Source of the DNA: Candidatus Saccharimonadota bacterium
GTDB lineage: Bacteria > Patescibacteriota > Saccharimonadia > Saccharimonadales > Saccharimonadaceae
Length of the DNA: 64,000 nt
Assembly (NCBI GenBank): GCA_905372835.1
Contig: CAJPQK010000002.1
Location: 79,629-143,628, forward strand
Reading direction: 5' to 3'
Every line of letters starts with the position of its first letter. Positions within the stretch are counted from its first letter, which is position 1. Shown here in pieces: positions 1-8,156 of this stretch. A model generated the notes under the pieces. That model was not told the DNA's origin. It searched no databases and was given only the letters and a program-made list of their open reading frames with translations. The position numbers and the translations under genes were made by a program.

Positions 1-481
1 AATCTTCCAAAGTTCCCGCCGCCAATTCTGCCCGAGTCCTGTCCATCTTAACAGCCACCGTCAATGCAAATTTTTTATCATTAGCTGAGCTTTTAGCATA
101 CGCCACGCCATCAGTTGAATATGCTGGCGTTACCATTTTTACGTGCGGTGTTTGTCGGATCTTCTCCAGGTCCTTGTCATTGAGCGAATATTTGCTGCGT
201 GCAGCCAATGCTTTATTCTTGTCAGCCTCTTCTGCCGAACTACCATATTCTGGCAATTCCTCTTTCTTTTCCGACTCCACCTTTTTACCGACCATAATTA
301 CTTTTTTATCACCAGCCGCATCAACGATACTGTTAGTATACAGCCGACCACCCTCACCAGCCATCAGGGCCAAGCCAATCGTAAACGCCCCGACGGAAAT
401 CGCCAATGCCGTCAAAATCGTCCGACCCTTTGACTGACGAAGGTTTCGCCTCGCCCGATTGATGATATCGATTCTTCTCAT
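1..481 (-). CDS. ABC transporter permease, MacB/FtsX type (3' end outside window)
   Basis: The first 160 residues of a permease that runs off the left edge. It starts MRRIDIINRARRNLRQSKGR, then a hydrophobic stretch (about residues 21-41, TILTALAISVGAFTIGLALM), then an extracytoplasmic region rich in Lys and Glu. This is the usual layout of the MacB periplasmic core domain: short cytoplasmic N-terminus, TM1, large soluble domain. Family knowledge: such permeases work with an MJ0796/LolD-type ATPase to move peptides, lipoproteins or drugs. The ATPase is not in the window. The ATG has a strong ribosome site (AAGGAG, 6 nt before the start) and sits behind a promoter with an inverted repeat, suggesting repressor control. 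The substrate cannot be told. Confidence 0.75.
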   Translation of the reverse strand, partial: MRRIDIINRARRNLRQSKGRTILTALAISVGAFTIGLALMAGEGGRLYTNSIVDAAGDKKVIMVGKKVESEKKEELPEYGSSAEEADKNKALAARSKYSLNDKDLEKIRQTPHVKMVTPAYSTDGVAYAKSSANDKKFALTVAVKMDRTRAELAAGTLED

Positions 482-507
482 ACTATACTCCTTATAGTTT
501 TGTTATG

Positions 508-545
508 TATAGTACTATGTTATACAAGGTACTATAAAAAGTCAA
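508..545 (-). promoter_or_regulatory. promoter with operator-like inverted repeat for the ABC permease
   Basis: On the minus strand TTGACT (540-545) lies 15 nt from TATAAC (519-524). An inverted repeat TATAGTAC (508-515) / GTACTATA (529-536) straddles the -10 and the spacer, and ATAGTACTAT (509-518) is itself a perfect palindrome. This is where a PadR/TetR/GntR-type repressor would bind. The regulator is not in view. Confidence 0.5.
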
Positions 546-579
546 GTACTTTTGGCTAATTCTCTACCTAAATAGCTGT

Positions 580-1179
580 CTACCCCTTAGATTTTTTCGA
601 TTTTTTATGTGATTTTTTATTTTGCTTTTTAGTGTCAGCCTCAGCAGTAGCATGTTTTTTAGATTCCTTGTTCACCAATTTCGCCATGTGCAGTGCCGCA
701 TCATAGAACGCCAGATCACCCCATACCCTTGTCTCCCCTTTACTATCATTGTCAACCACCGCAGAAATAACTACCTGGTGCTGCTGCATTTCAAGTGTAT
801 CCCACGCTTCCTCTTGATCTGTAAAATCAATCTCTTTCAACCCATCTACAACATCAAACGTCCCGTCATATCGTCGACAGTCCGCCACGATACCTTGGCG
901 TAAGCCTCCTTCATCAGCCTGTACCCACACATTCATCAATATAACAGTGCCCTTGGCCGGCAGTTTATCCATATCCAGCAGCTTCACTGGCTGTCGACCA
1001 TCCACGGCCAGTCTGCCCATACCGTCTGCCTGTGTTTTATCAATATATATCACTTCCGGCAATTCTGTGTATGGATCAATGTCAGGAATATACGGCACCT
1101 CAACCGGCAATGTCTCAACCGTTATTTGCCGCAAGCGCTCAGGAACGCCACCGGTCTCATGTTTCTTATTAGGCATACT
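580..1179 (-). CDS. uncharacterised protein with Lys-rich tail
   Basis: A 199-residue protein I do not recognise. The start is the ATG at 1179 because GGAAGGTG lies just before it; a GTG 15 nt upstream is also in frame but has no site of its own. The body is acidic and contains an alternating hydrophobic/acidic region (VDGLKEIDFTDQEEAWDTL) with no cysteines that look like metal ligands. The last 25 residues are almost all Lys, Ser and Gln (KKQNKKSHKKSKKSKG), which may contact nucleic acid or the membrane surface. No signal peptide or TM segment. It follows the CNNM/CBS gene in the same direction, 70 bp away, and may be co-transcribed; an extended -10 (TGCTATACT) lies in the gap at 1217-1225. 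Confidence 0.65.
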   Translation of the reverse strand, partial: SMPNKKHETGGVPERLRQITVETLPVEVPYIPDIDPYTELPEVIYIDKTQADGMGRLAVDGRQPVKLLDMDKLPAKGTVILMNVWVQADEGGLRQGIVADCRRYDGTFDVVDGLKEIDFTDQEEAWDTLEMQQHQVVISAVVDNDSKGETRVWGDLAFYDAALHMAKLVNKESKKHATAEADTKKQNKKSHKKSKKSKG

Positions 1180-1248
1180 CACCTTCCTGCCCACCGTTAC
1201 ATTGTCAACTAAGCTCAGTATAGCACAACAGAGAAATAATCTCTCGTC

Positions 1249-2202
1249 TCATTCCTCGTCGTATTCGTCCTCAATTTCCTGGTCCAAAATCTCCTCAATC
1301 ACGTCCTCCAGCGTGATAATACCCAGTTCATTTTCATCATCCATCACCACAAATAAGTGATTGCGGGTTTGGATAAATCGACTCAGCACCGTGTCCAGCC
1401 GCGACCGTGCATCGATGTCGTGAATCTTGTCTCGGTACAATTGACTAATCGGCAGCGGCAGATCACGCCCCACCACATCTTTGACATACAAAACCCCTAC
1501 CAACCGTTCATCGTCACGCACCGGGATCCGCGAATGCCCAGCGTGCTTGATCTGTGCCAGTAGTGTCGCGTCCAGCTCATCATCCAAATTCACCGTAAAC
1601 ACCTCACTCATCGGCGTTACCAAATCACCAGCTGTCTTTTTACTAAATTGCAGTGCCCCTGCCGCGATCCGACTTTCGTCATAATCAACTGGGCTGTCCG
1701 ACCGCTCGGCATGCTCGTGAATAATCTGTTCCAATTCTTGGTGTGAGTACAGCTGTGGTGCTTCCTTGCCCACCCAACGGTTCAGTAGCTTCGACATTGG
1801 ATGAGCCAGTGGCCAAAATAATACATAAATCACATCCAGCAGCCAGAAGAAATAGCGCGTGATCTGATAGCCGCGCTGCGTAAAAATCGCCTGCGGTAAA
1901 ATCTCGCCAAACATCGTGATCAGTAATGTGGCAATCAGCCCACCAACCACGCCATTCGTCATATTGCCCAGCAAAATCGACATCGCCGTATTCACGCCGA
2001 CGTTGCCCAGCAAAATACAGAAAATCAGATAGTAGCCATCTTTGCGGTAGCGATACACCCGTGCAGCGATCACATCACCCTGCCGAGCCTTGCGCTTCAA
2101 ATCATCCGGCCGCGCCATCATCAGCCCAATGTTCAAGCCGGAGAACGAGCCCGACAGTACCAGCAAAACCGCCGCCAATGCTAACAATAAAACGTCAGGC
2201 AT
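1249..2202 (-). CDS. CNNM/CorC-type transporter-associated protein (DUF21 + CBS pair)
   Basis: A 317-residue membrane protein with the DUF21/CNNM transmembrane domain (about residues 1-145, four hydrophobic segments, including SGSFSGLNIGLM near residue 20) followed by a CBS-domain pair (about 185-305; RIPV..ERLVGVLYVKD and HLFVVMDDENELGIITLEDVIEEIL). Family knowledge: such proteins (CorC/HlyC/YfjD group) are tied to Mg2+ or Co2+ efflux, with CBS domains sensing nucleotide. The C-terminus ends in acidic residues rather than a CorC_HlyC domain, so this is a short form. It begins 6 bp after the DUF2207 gene, so the two probably share a transcript. The haemolysin name used for some homologues should not be taken literally. 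Confidence 0.85.
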   Translation of the reverse strand: MPDVLLLALAAVLLVLSGSFSGLNIGLMMARPDDLKRKARQGDVIAARVYRYRKDGYYLIFCILLGNVGVNTAMSILLGNMTNGVVGGLIATLLITMFGEILPQAIFTQRGYQITRYFFWLLDVIYVLFWPLAHPMSKLLNRWVGKEAPQLYSHQELEQIIHEHAERSDSPVDYDESRIAAGALQFSKKTAGDLVTPMSEVFTVNLDDELDATLLAQIKHAGHSRIPVRDDERLVGVLYVKDVVGRDLPLPISQLYRDKIHDIDARSRLDTVLSRFIQTRNHLFVVMDDENELGIITLEDVIEEILDQEIEDEYDEE

Positions 2203-2207
2203 AGTGA

Positions 2208-3962
2208 TTACCAGCCGCCACCTCCGCTGCCACCTCCGCCGCCGCCAGCGAAGCCTCCACCAGTTGAGCCACCAGAGGTAGATGAGTAATCACTGGCACT
2301 ACTGGCCACGCTCGACAGGCTATTCATCCCAGCCGCAAATGCCGCCGCATTGAACGCGCCCTGACCACTGTACCAATCTGGCTGCTCACCAACCTGCTCA
2401 TAGTACCGACCCAGCTGCTTACTCCACTCTTTTTCCTGTCCAAACAACACCGCATACGGCAATACCCGCTCATACAATTTCACCAATTGCTTCTCGTCAG
2501 ACGCATCAACCTTGACTTTTTCCGCACCCTCAGGACTCTGTAGCATCTGTAAACGCTCAGCTTCAGCCACGCCAATGTACATCTTTAATCCTGCCAAATA
2601 TCGCCTGAGTGCCAAGCCCTCGTCAGTCAGCGACCAGCCAAACGACAAAGCAAACACTATTCCCGCCACGATCAGTAACATCGGCGACAGCAACAATACA
2701 CTGATAACAAAAACCCACAGCGCCCACTTCTGCACGATCCGCTTATTCGCGAGTGTTTGTTCACACAAGGCATAGTTACCACGAGCTAAATTCTTCAAAT
2801 TTGTATCATCATCTCGTGTCCGCGCCGCATATGACAAATTGTTCTGTAGCTTTTTCAGATTTAGCCGCTGGCCTGGCTTTGGCATTGACGAGCCAAACAT
2901 GTCCCGAATAACTTCAGACTCTTCCGACCTCAGCTCTTTCAAATCTTTCACAATTTCAATTTCGTACTGCGCCGACCGCAAAAACGACGCCTTTTTCACT
3001 TCGTACAGCTTGATATAGTGCCGCACTGCCAAATCCAACAACTGCGCCACCTTGGCTGACCCTTTGACCGCCAGAGCCTCGTAATTTTTCAAAATATACG
3101 CTGAGGTCATCACACTCGCCTGTTTTGGTGGCAAATACTCTGGCGGAATTGGTTTGAGTTCACGGTACCTACCAAATAACCGCCGGTAACGCCAGACCAA
3201 CAACAGCATCACTATAACTGCCAAACTACTTGCTATCGTCTGCACCGTTGCCCAAATTTTTATCAACTTTTCACTCAACGTCTCTTGATACCCAGTAAAC
3301 GTACTGCTATTAAAGCCGACTGCCATCGTTATGCCTTCACGGCGATTCAGGCGGCTCACATTTGTAACAATTTCACCCTTATCACCGCTGATATTACACC
3401 GCTTAGTTGAACCATGCGCACCAACATAACAAAACGCCTCACCCGCCCGCGCTGCTTGAAGCGACTCATCAAGTTTCACAGACACGCGTACATTTTGCAT
3501 CGGCACTCGCCACTCATTGCCGATGACGTCCCAGTAAAACTCATCACGCCCCGTATTGTCATAATGCCTGGTCACATCACGCTGGGTGAACTTGATGACG
3601 TAGGTTTTTTCACCCTGAACGTAAACGTCTTTCTTGCCAATTCGTAACTCATCGCCGTTCCACGTATGCTCCAGCGACACACCCTGTCCATCAGTCACCG
3701 ATTGCAACGAAAAATTCGTCGGATGATTATCATATTTCTTCACAAATATCGGTGCAATGCCACGGTTTTGGTTAGGCGGAAAATGAGCAGTAATTCGCCA
3801 CGTTGCCGCCAATGTCGAACGGTTTTCACTGTCGCGACCCAGCGAGTACTCTGCGTCAAATTTAGTGATGGTAAAATTGTCCGTCTGCGACGCAAATGCC
3901 GCTTGGCCAGATCCAACTAACAAAGATCCAACGATTAGTATCCCCAATATAAATCGCTTCAT
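2208..3962 (-). CDS. DUF2207 family membrane protein
   Basis: A 584-residue protein. Residues 1-24 form a signal peptide or anchor (FILGILIVGSLLVGSGQAAFA); residues 25-230 make an extracytoplasmic DUF2207 beta domain; a TM segment follows (about 240-258), then a cytoplasmic part, two more TM segments (about 413-445) and a tail made mostly of Gly and Ser (GGGSTGGGFAGGGGGGSGGGGW). This order is typical of DUF2207 proteins, whose function is not known. The start codon lies 6 nt after TATAAT with no ribosome site, so the mRNA is probably leaderless. Probably co-transcribed with the CNNM gene that follows. Confidence 0.85.
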   Translation of the reverse strand: MKRFILGILIVGSLLVGSGQAAFASQTDNFTITKFDAEYSLGRDSENRSTLAATWRITAHFPPNQNRGIAPIFVKKYDNHPTNFSLQSVTDGQGVSLEHTWNGDELRIGKKDVYVQGEKTYVIKFTQRDVTRHYDNTGRDEFYWDVIGNEWRVPMQNVRVSVKLDESLQAARAGEAFCYVGAHGSTKRCNISGDKGEIVTNVSRLNRREGITMAVGFNSSTFTGYQETLSEKLIKIWATVQTIASSLAVIVMLLLVWRYRRLFGRYRELKPIPPEYLPPKQASVMTSAYILKNYEALAVKGSAKVAQLLDLAVRHYIKLYEVKKASFLRSAQYEIEIVKDLKELRSEESEVIRDMFGSSMPKPGQRLNLKKLQNNLSYAARTRDDDTNLKNLARGNYALCEQTLANKRIVQKWALWVFVISVLLLSPMLLIVAGIVFALSFGWSLTDEGLALRRYLAGLKMYIGVAEAERLQMLQSPEGAEKVKVDASDEKQLVKLYERVLPYAVLFGQEKEWSKQLGRYYEQVGEQPDWYSGQGAFNAAAFAAGMNSLSSVASSASDYSSTSGGSTGGGFAGGGGGGSGGGGW

Positions 3963-3968
3963 ACTCTA

Positions 3969-3996
3969 ATTATAACAAACTAGAATCACGCTACAA
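3969..3996 (-). promoter_or_regulatory. promoter, DUF2207 gene (leaderless)
   Basis: TTGTAG (991-996 of 3 kb block, i.e. 3991-3996), 16-nt spacer, TATAAT (3969-3974), then 6 nt to the ATG. Confidence 0.65.
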
Positions 3997-5499
3997 TTAC
4001 AACTTCACCTGCGGATATATCGCTCGCGTCGTCTCATCAATCTCATGACGCAGCTGCGGGAACGGTACACCTTCGCGCGCCGTCACACCTTCAAAAATCC
4101 AGAATACCCGCTCAGAATATCCCCAGCCACAAGCTGGCGGCATACCGTACTCCAGCATCTCCACAAAGTCGATATCCAGCATCATCGCCTCGTCATCGCC
4201 CGCATCACGCATCTGTTGCTGCTCAACAAAGCGATTCAGCTGATCAATCGGGTCATTCAGCTCGGAAAAACCATTCCCCAGCTCCGACCCAGCAATCACT
4301 GGTTGGAAACGCTCCACCGTCTGCGGATTGTCAGGGTTAGTCTTAGACAGCGGACTAATGAACTTTGGCGTATTCACCAACCACACCGGCCCCGCCACAT
4401 CTTTACGAATATTCTTCCACAATTTATCAATACCACGCGGGATGGAATCGGTCTTTTCCACTTCCAAGCCATGCTCTTTCAACTTGGCAGCCACCTCGTC
4501 AATTGTCGTATTGTATACATCAATGCCATAGTGCTTGTTGATCACCTCAGCATAATCCCAAACTTCCCATTCGCCACTCATATCCACCGTGAACCGGCCC
4601 AGTTGGAACTGCAGTGTACCAAACGTTTCCTGCAATACATATTTATACATATCCTCCATGAAACGCATGCCAGCTCGCCAATCCCAGTACGCAGCGTACC
4701 ACTCCATGGCGATGTGCTCTGGCAAATGCTCATCGGAATAATTCTCATTGCGAAAACGCGGCCCGAGGTCATAGACCTTCTCGAACCCAGCGCCAACCAA
4801 TCGCTTCAGCGGCAATTCATGAGAAATGCGCAAGTAAAACTGCTGGTCGTCCAGCGCATCCATGTGCGTCACAAATGGGTTAGCATCAGCACCACCGGTG
4901 GTATGCTCCAATACCGGCACATTCACCTCAGTAAAGCCGTGCTGGTTAAGATAGTCACGCGTCGCCTGCCAAAACTTGCTGCGACGAACAAACCGCTGGC
5001 GCACTTCTGGATTAACATTCATATCGACATAGCGGCGGCGGAAGCGTTCTTCTTTGTTCTCCAATTTCTCCGGCATTGGCCTGAGTGACTTAGTTAATAA
5101 CCGTAGCTCACGCACGCCAACCGACTTCTCGCCAGTCTGCGTTGTCGTCATCACTCCGCGCGCCTCAACAAAATCACCCGTATCCAGAAGCTTCAGCTGC
5201 TTCATACCCAACATACCGCGGCCAGCGTCCAATTCAGCTACATCATCACGCTGCAAATATAGCTGCACCTCACCGCTCCCGTCGCGCAGTTTGATGAACG
5301 CCAGCTTACCAAAACTGCGGATTGAAGTGATGCGACCTACAACAACCACTTCCTGACCCGCCAGCTCATCATACCGCGCCAAAACCTCAGCACACATATG
5401 CGTTCGTGCCGACTTTGCTGGATATGGATCAACACCCAATTCACGCAGGGTTTCTAATTTTCGTAACCGTTCGCTTCGATAATCTTGTAATGTAGCCAT
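3997..5499 (-). CDS. lysS: lysyl-tRNA synthetase, class II
   Basis: A 500-residue class II LysRS, full length for bacteria. The N-terminal OB-fold anticodon-binding domain covers about residues 50-145 (VVVGRITSIRSFGKLAFIKLRDGSG). Motif 1 lies near 175, motif 2 near 245-255 (YDLGPRFRNENYSDEHLPEH) and motif 3 near 468 (CGWGYSERVFWIF). It charges tRNA-Lys in the cytoplasm. The motif 3 stretch reads GWGYSERVFW, where LysRS usually has a GLGIGIDR-like run, so the ATP-binding loop is diverged and deserves an alignment. The start codon follows TATAAT by 10 nt with no ribosome site; the promoter lies within the end of greA. Confidence 0.93.
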   Translation of the reverse strand: MATLQDYRSERLRKLETLRELGVDPYPAKSARTHMCAEVLARYDELAGQEVVVVGRITSIRSFGKLAFIKLRDGSGEVQLYLQRDDVAELDAGRGMLGMKQLKLLDTGDFVEARGVMTTTQTGEKSVGVRELRLLTKSLRPMPEKLENKEERFRRRYVDMNVNPEVRQRFVRRSKFWQATRDYLNQHGFTEVNVPVLEHTTGGADANPFVTHMDALDDQQFYLRISHELPLKRLVGAGFEKVYDLGPRFRNENYSDEHLPEHIAMEWYAAYWDWRAGMRFMEDMYKYVLQETFGTLQFQLGRFTVDMSGEWEVWDYAEVINKHYGIDVYNTTIDEVAAKLKEHGLEVEKTDSIPRGIDKLWKNIRKDVAGPVWLVNTPKFISPLSKTNPDNPQTVERFQPVIAGSELGNGFSELNDPIDQLNRFVEQQQMRDAGDDEAMMLDIDFVEMLEYGMPPACGWGYSERVFWIFEGVTAREGVPFPQLRHEIDETTRAIYPQVKL

Positions 5500-5509
5500 A
5501 ATTATCTAC

Positions 5510-5539
5510 ATTATAACAGAGAGGATATCGTATAGACAA
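5510..5539 (-). promoter_or_regulatory. promoter, lysS (leaderless)
   Basis: TTGTCT (5534-5539), 18-nt spacer, TATAAT (5510-5515), 10 nt to the lysS ATG. It overlaps the last codons of greA. Confidence 0.7.
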
Positions 5540-5966
5540 TTTCGCCCTTAGGCGTAGAAATCGTCACCTCATCGCCGACTTTCTTACCCATCAGTGCCTG
5601 ACCAATTGGCGACTCATCAGATATCTTGCCCTCCATTGGGTCTGCCTCAACAGGACCTACCACCGTGTAGGTAACCGTTTTGTCGCTATTCTTCAGCTCA
5701 ACCGCACTACCCAGACCAACAACGGTTGCGTCAGCGCTCTTAATGATTGAAGCATGCTGTAAAATATCTTCAATTTCAATAACACGAGTTTCCAATAGTC
5801 CCTGTTCTTCACGAGCAGCGTCATATTCAGCATTTTCACTGAGATCACCAAAACTTCGTGCTTCTGCGATTTTTTCTGCAATCTCTCCTCGGCGGCTCTT
5901 AAGTTCTGCCAGCTCTTTCTCTAGCTCTTTCCGACCCGAATCAGTGATCTGATATTTCTTATTCAT
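5511..5966 (-). CDS. greA: transcription elongation factor GreA
   Basis: A 151-residue GreA. The N-terminal coiled coil (about residues 8-75, with ELKSRRGEIAEKIAEARSFGDLSENAEYDAAREEQ) carries the acidic tip residues (D..EN.EYDAA) that reach into RNA polymerase and trigger cleavage of backtracked RNA. The C-terminal FKBP-like domain contains the conserved SPIGQALMGKKVGDEV near residue 125. The start has AAGGAG 5 nt upstream. Unlike most first genes here it has a leader of about 80 nt, which holds a hairpin plus U-run before the ribosome site. Confidence 0.95.
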   Translation of the reverse strand: MNKKYQITDSGRKELEKELAELKSRRGEIAEKIAEARSFGDLSENAEYDAAREEQGLLETRVIEIEDILQHASIIKSADATVVGLGSAVELKNSDKTVTYTVVGPVEADPMEGKISDESPIGQALMGKKVGDEVTISTPKGEIVYTISSLL

Positions 5967-6002
5967 ATACTCTCCTTCTACTATATATAGTGGTGCAAAA
6001 TC

Positions 6003-6024
6003 AAAAACACGCTATATCTAGCGT
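6003..6024 (-). terminator. hairpin with U-run in the greA leader
   Basis: On the minus strand ACGCTA-GATA-TAGCGT (6009-6024), then G and five U (6003-6007). It lies between the greA promoter and the greA ribosome site, so it may act as an attenuator, and it also lies downstream of proS and could end that unit. The stem is only 6 bp. Confidence 0.45.
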
Positions 6025-6053
6025 ATTGATATAATCATCGTGTAAGTACTATG

Positions 6054-6082
6054 ATTGTATCAATACTACCAGACACTGTCAA
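6054..6082 (-). promoter_or_regulatory. promoter, greA
   Basis: TTGACA (6077-6082), exactly 17 nt, TACAAT (6054-6059). The -35 box touches the proS stop codon. Predicted leader about 80 nt. Confidence 0.75.
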
Positions 6083-7324
6083 CTAATCAATGAAAAATGC
6101 TACTAATTCGTCATAGCTTTTAGTGACAGTCTCGCCACTCTGACGGCTAGTTAGCTCAAACTCACCGCTGTCAACTCCTCGGTCACTGATGGTCACGCGC
6201 CACGGCATACCCATCAGTTCAGCGTCAGCAAACTTCACACCTGGACGTTCAGCCCTGTCGTCATACAACACCTCTACACCAGCCTTCATCAACGTGCCAT
6301 ACAGCTGATTTGCCAACTCACCACCGCGTTCACCGATTGCTACTAGTTGCAGCTTAAACGGCGCGATGTTTTCAGTCCACACCAAACCTTTTTCGTCAGC
6401 AAACTTCTCGACGATCACGCCCATCACACGCGTGATACCAATGCCATAGCTACCCATATAGGCATAGTGCTGTTGGCCATCTTCACCAGTGAAAACCAGT
6501 TTCATCTCCTCTGATTTTTGTGTACCAAAGTTGAAAATATTGCCAACTTCAGCTGTTTTGACCTTCTCCAGCTCGCTACGGTCAACGCCCAACTCTACAA
6601 TTGCATCGTCAATCACTTCCTCATTTACTGCAATGTTCTTCCCGCGGTGCAAGTAGACATAGTCCTCGCCCGCCTCACAAATCGTCTGAAATTCGTGGCT
6701 AAACTTGGTAAATGCCCCACCGCTAGCAAACGTCACGTAAGTGTCCTGGCCAATCCCCAACCGATCATAGCAGCGCTTGTACGCCGCAATAACCGCCTCA
6801 TAATACACATCCAGCTCTTCTCGGGTGGCGTGTACAGAGTACATGTCCTTCATGATAAATTCACGTCCGCGCATGATACCACTCTTAGCTCTGAGCTCAT
6901 TTCTCAATTTGTTCTGAAATTGATACACGCTAATTGGCAAATCTTTGTAGCTCTTGAGGTAATTACGCAGTAATTCGATGATCGGCTCTTCGTGCGTCCA
7001 GCCAAAACCCACCTCAGTCCCGTCTTGCAAATGAGACTTAAACCAAACATCAACCAATTCATCACTCCACCGCCCTGTCTCTGTCCACAGCTCTTTGCGC
7101 TGCAGGCTGCTCATGATGAGCTCTTGGCTGTCGATCGCGTTCATTTCTTCTCGCACAATGCGCTTAATATTCTCCAATACACGCAGTCCTAATGGCGTGT
7201 ACGAATACACACCAGCCATCGTTTTGTGAACATAACCAGCCTGGATCAACAACTGCGCATTCTTCGCCATCTCGTCACTTGGCGCAGTTTTGCTGGTTTT
7301 AGTAAATAATTGGCTCATTCTCAT
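6083..7324 (-). CDS. proS: prolyl-tRNA synthetase, short form without editing insert
   Basis: A 413-residue class II ProRS. Motif 1 is near residue 60, motif 2 at about 140-160 (RNELRAKSGIMRGREFIMKD), and motif 3 near 300 (YGIGITRVMGVIVE), with the anticodon-binding domain in the last 100 residues. Ordinary bacterial ProRS is about 570 residues because an editing (INS) domain of about 180 residues sits between motifs 2 and 3. Here that gap is only about 60 residues, so cis editing of Ala-tRNA-Pro should be missing. The start has AAGGAG 8 nt upstream; a second in-frame ATG two codons later is less well placed. Confidence 0.92.
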   Translation of the reverse strand: MRMSQLFTKTSKTAPSDEMAKNAQLLIQAGYVHKTMAGVYSYTPLGLRVLENIKRIVREEMNAIDSQELIMSSLQRKELWTETGRWSDELVDVWFKSHLQDGTEVGFGWTHEEPIIELLRNYLKSYKDLPISVYQFQNKLRNELRAKSGIMRGREFIMKDMYSVHATREELDVYYEAVIAAYKRCYDRLGIGQDTYVTFASGGAFTKFSHEFQTICEAGEDYVYLHRGKNIAVNEEVIDDAIVELGVDRSELEKVKTAEVGNIFNFGTQKSEEMKLVFTGEDGQQHYAYMGSYGIGITRVMGVIVEKFADEKGLVWTENIAPFKLQLVAIGERGGELANQLYGTLMKAGVEVLYDDRAERPGVKFADAELMGMPWRVTISDRGVDSGEFELTSRQSGETVTKSYDELVAFFID

Positions 7325-7337
7325 ACGTCAAACTCCT

Positions 7338-8156
7338 TTACGTAAATAATATTCCAACAGCACTGTGAATAGCAATTGGATTGATAAACAATAGATAAAA
7401 CGCCAAGCTGTTTTTGATGGCGTGCAGCACTACACTAGCCCAAACAGCACCCGTGTACTCACGCAACAAACACGAGAAGATGCTGAGCACAAAGGTGTCT
7501 AGTACAACATTCCACTGCAAATTTTCACTGCCAATTGCCAAATGCGCTAAACCGAACGTGAGACTGGTGATGATAACCGAAACTTTCACTGAATTTGTCT
7601 TGCGCAGCTTCGTGTATAGATAACCGCGAAATAGCAGCTCCTCTGCCAAAGGCGCCAACACCACCAGCGTGAAAAAGATCATGGCGTACTGAGCCTGCGA
7701 ATACAATGTCGTCGTATCAAAAGGCAGCTGTTGTGCTTGCTTAAAATCTACGTCCAAAAACGTTACTGCCAATGCTGCCACCATGATGGAACAAATAAAA
7801 TACGCAACAAAGGCTGGCACAGGTATAACCAGGTCCAGCCATGCTGGTTTGCCGGTGACACCAAGATCTTTGATGTTCGACTTGCGGCCAAACAACCAGT
7901 ACGGCACCATAGTGACCATAACTACTGTAACTATCCACACGACCACCGAAATGCCAGTTGTTAGCAAGACCGACGGGACACTCTTGAGCGGCACACCTGC
8001 CTGCACCAACAGCCACACTATCAACGAAACCAGTAGGCCTGACACCATGAACGATGCGTACGTCCAAACAGGCAATATCAAGCACCACAACCAGTTCTTG
8101 TTCGGCTGTACTAATTTTTTACTCTTATGCTTATGTGAATAATTTTGCAATGTCAT
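7338..8156 (-). CDS. CPBP family intramembrane glutamic protease
   Basis: A 272-residue protein with about seven hydrophobic segments and the CPBP (Abi, Rce1-like) motifs: EELLFRGYLY with Glu172, Glu173 and Arg177, then FGLAH with His205 and SVVLHAIKN with His245. Family knowledge: members cleave prenylated or membrane-embedded substrates and are often named CAAX proteases. Its place beside uppS and a prenyl synthase gene is suggestive but does not prove a prenyl link. The gene overlaps rseP by 26 bp, so translation is probably coupled. Substrate unknown. Confidence 0.85.
   Translation of the reverse strand: MTLQNYSHKHKSKKLVQPNKNWLWCLILPVWTYASFMVSGLLVSLIVWLLVQAGVPLKSVPSVLLTTGISVVVWIVTVVMVTMVPYWLFGRKSNIKDLGVTGKPAWLDLVIPVPAFVAYFICSIMVAALAVTFLDVDFKQAQQLPFDTTTLYSQAQYAMIFFTLVVLAPLAEELLFRGYLYTKLRKTNSVKVSVIITSLTFGLAHLAIGSENLQWNVVLDTFVLSIFSCLLREYTGAVWASVVLHAIKNSLAFYLLFINPIAIHSAVGILFT

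Noticed and set aside
4045..5088. Long plus-strand open frame of 347 codons
   Set aside because: It is antisense to lysS, has no ribosome site or promoter, and its composition (His/Leu/Arg/Thr) is that of a shadow frame.
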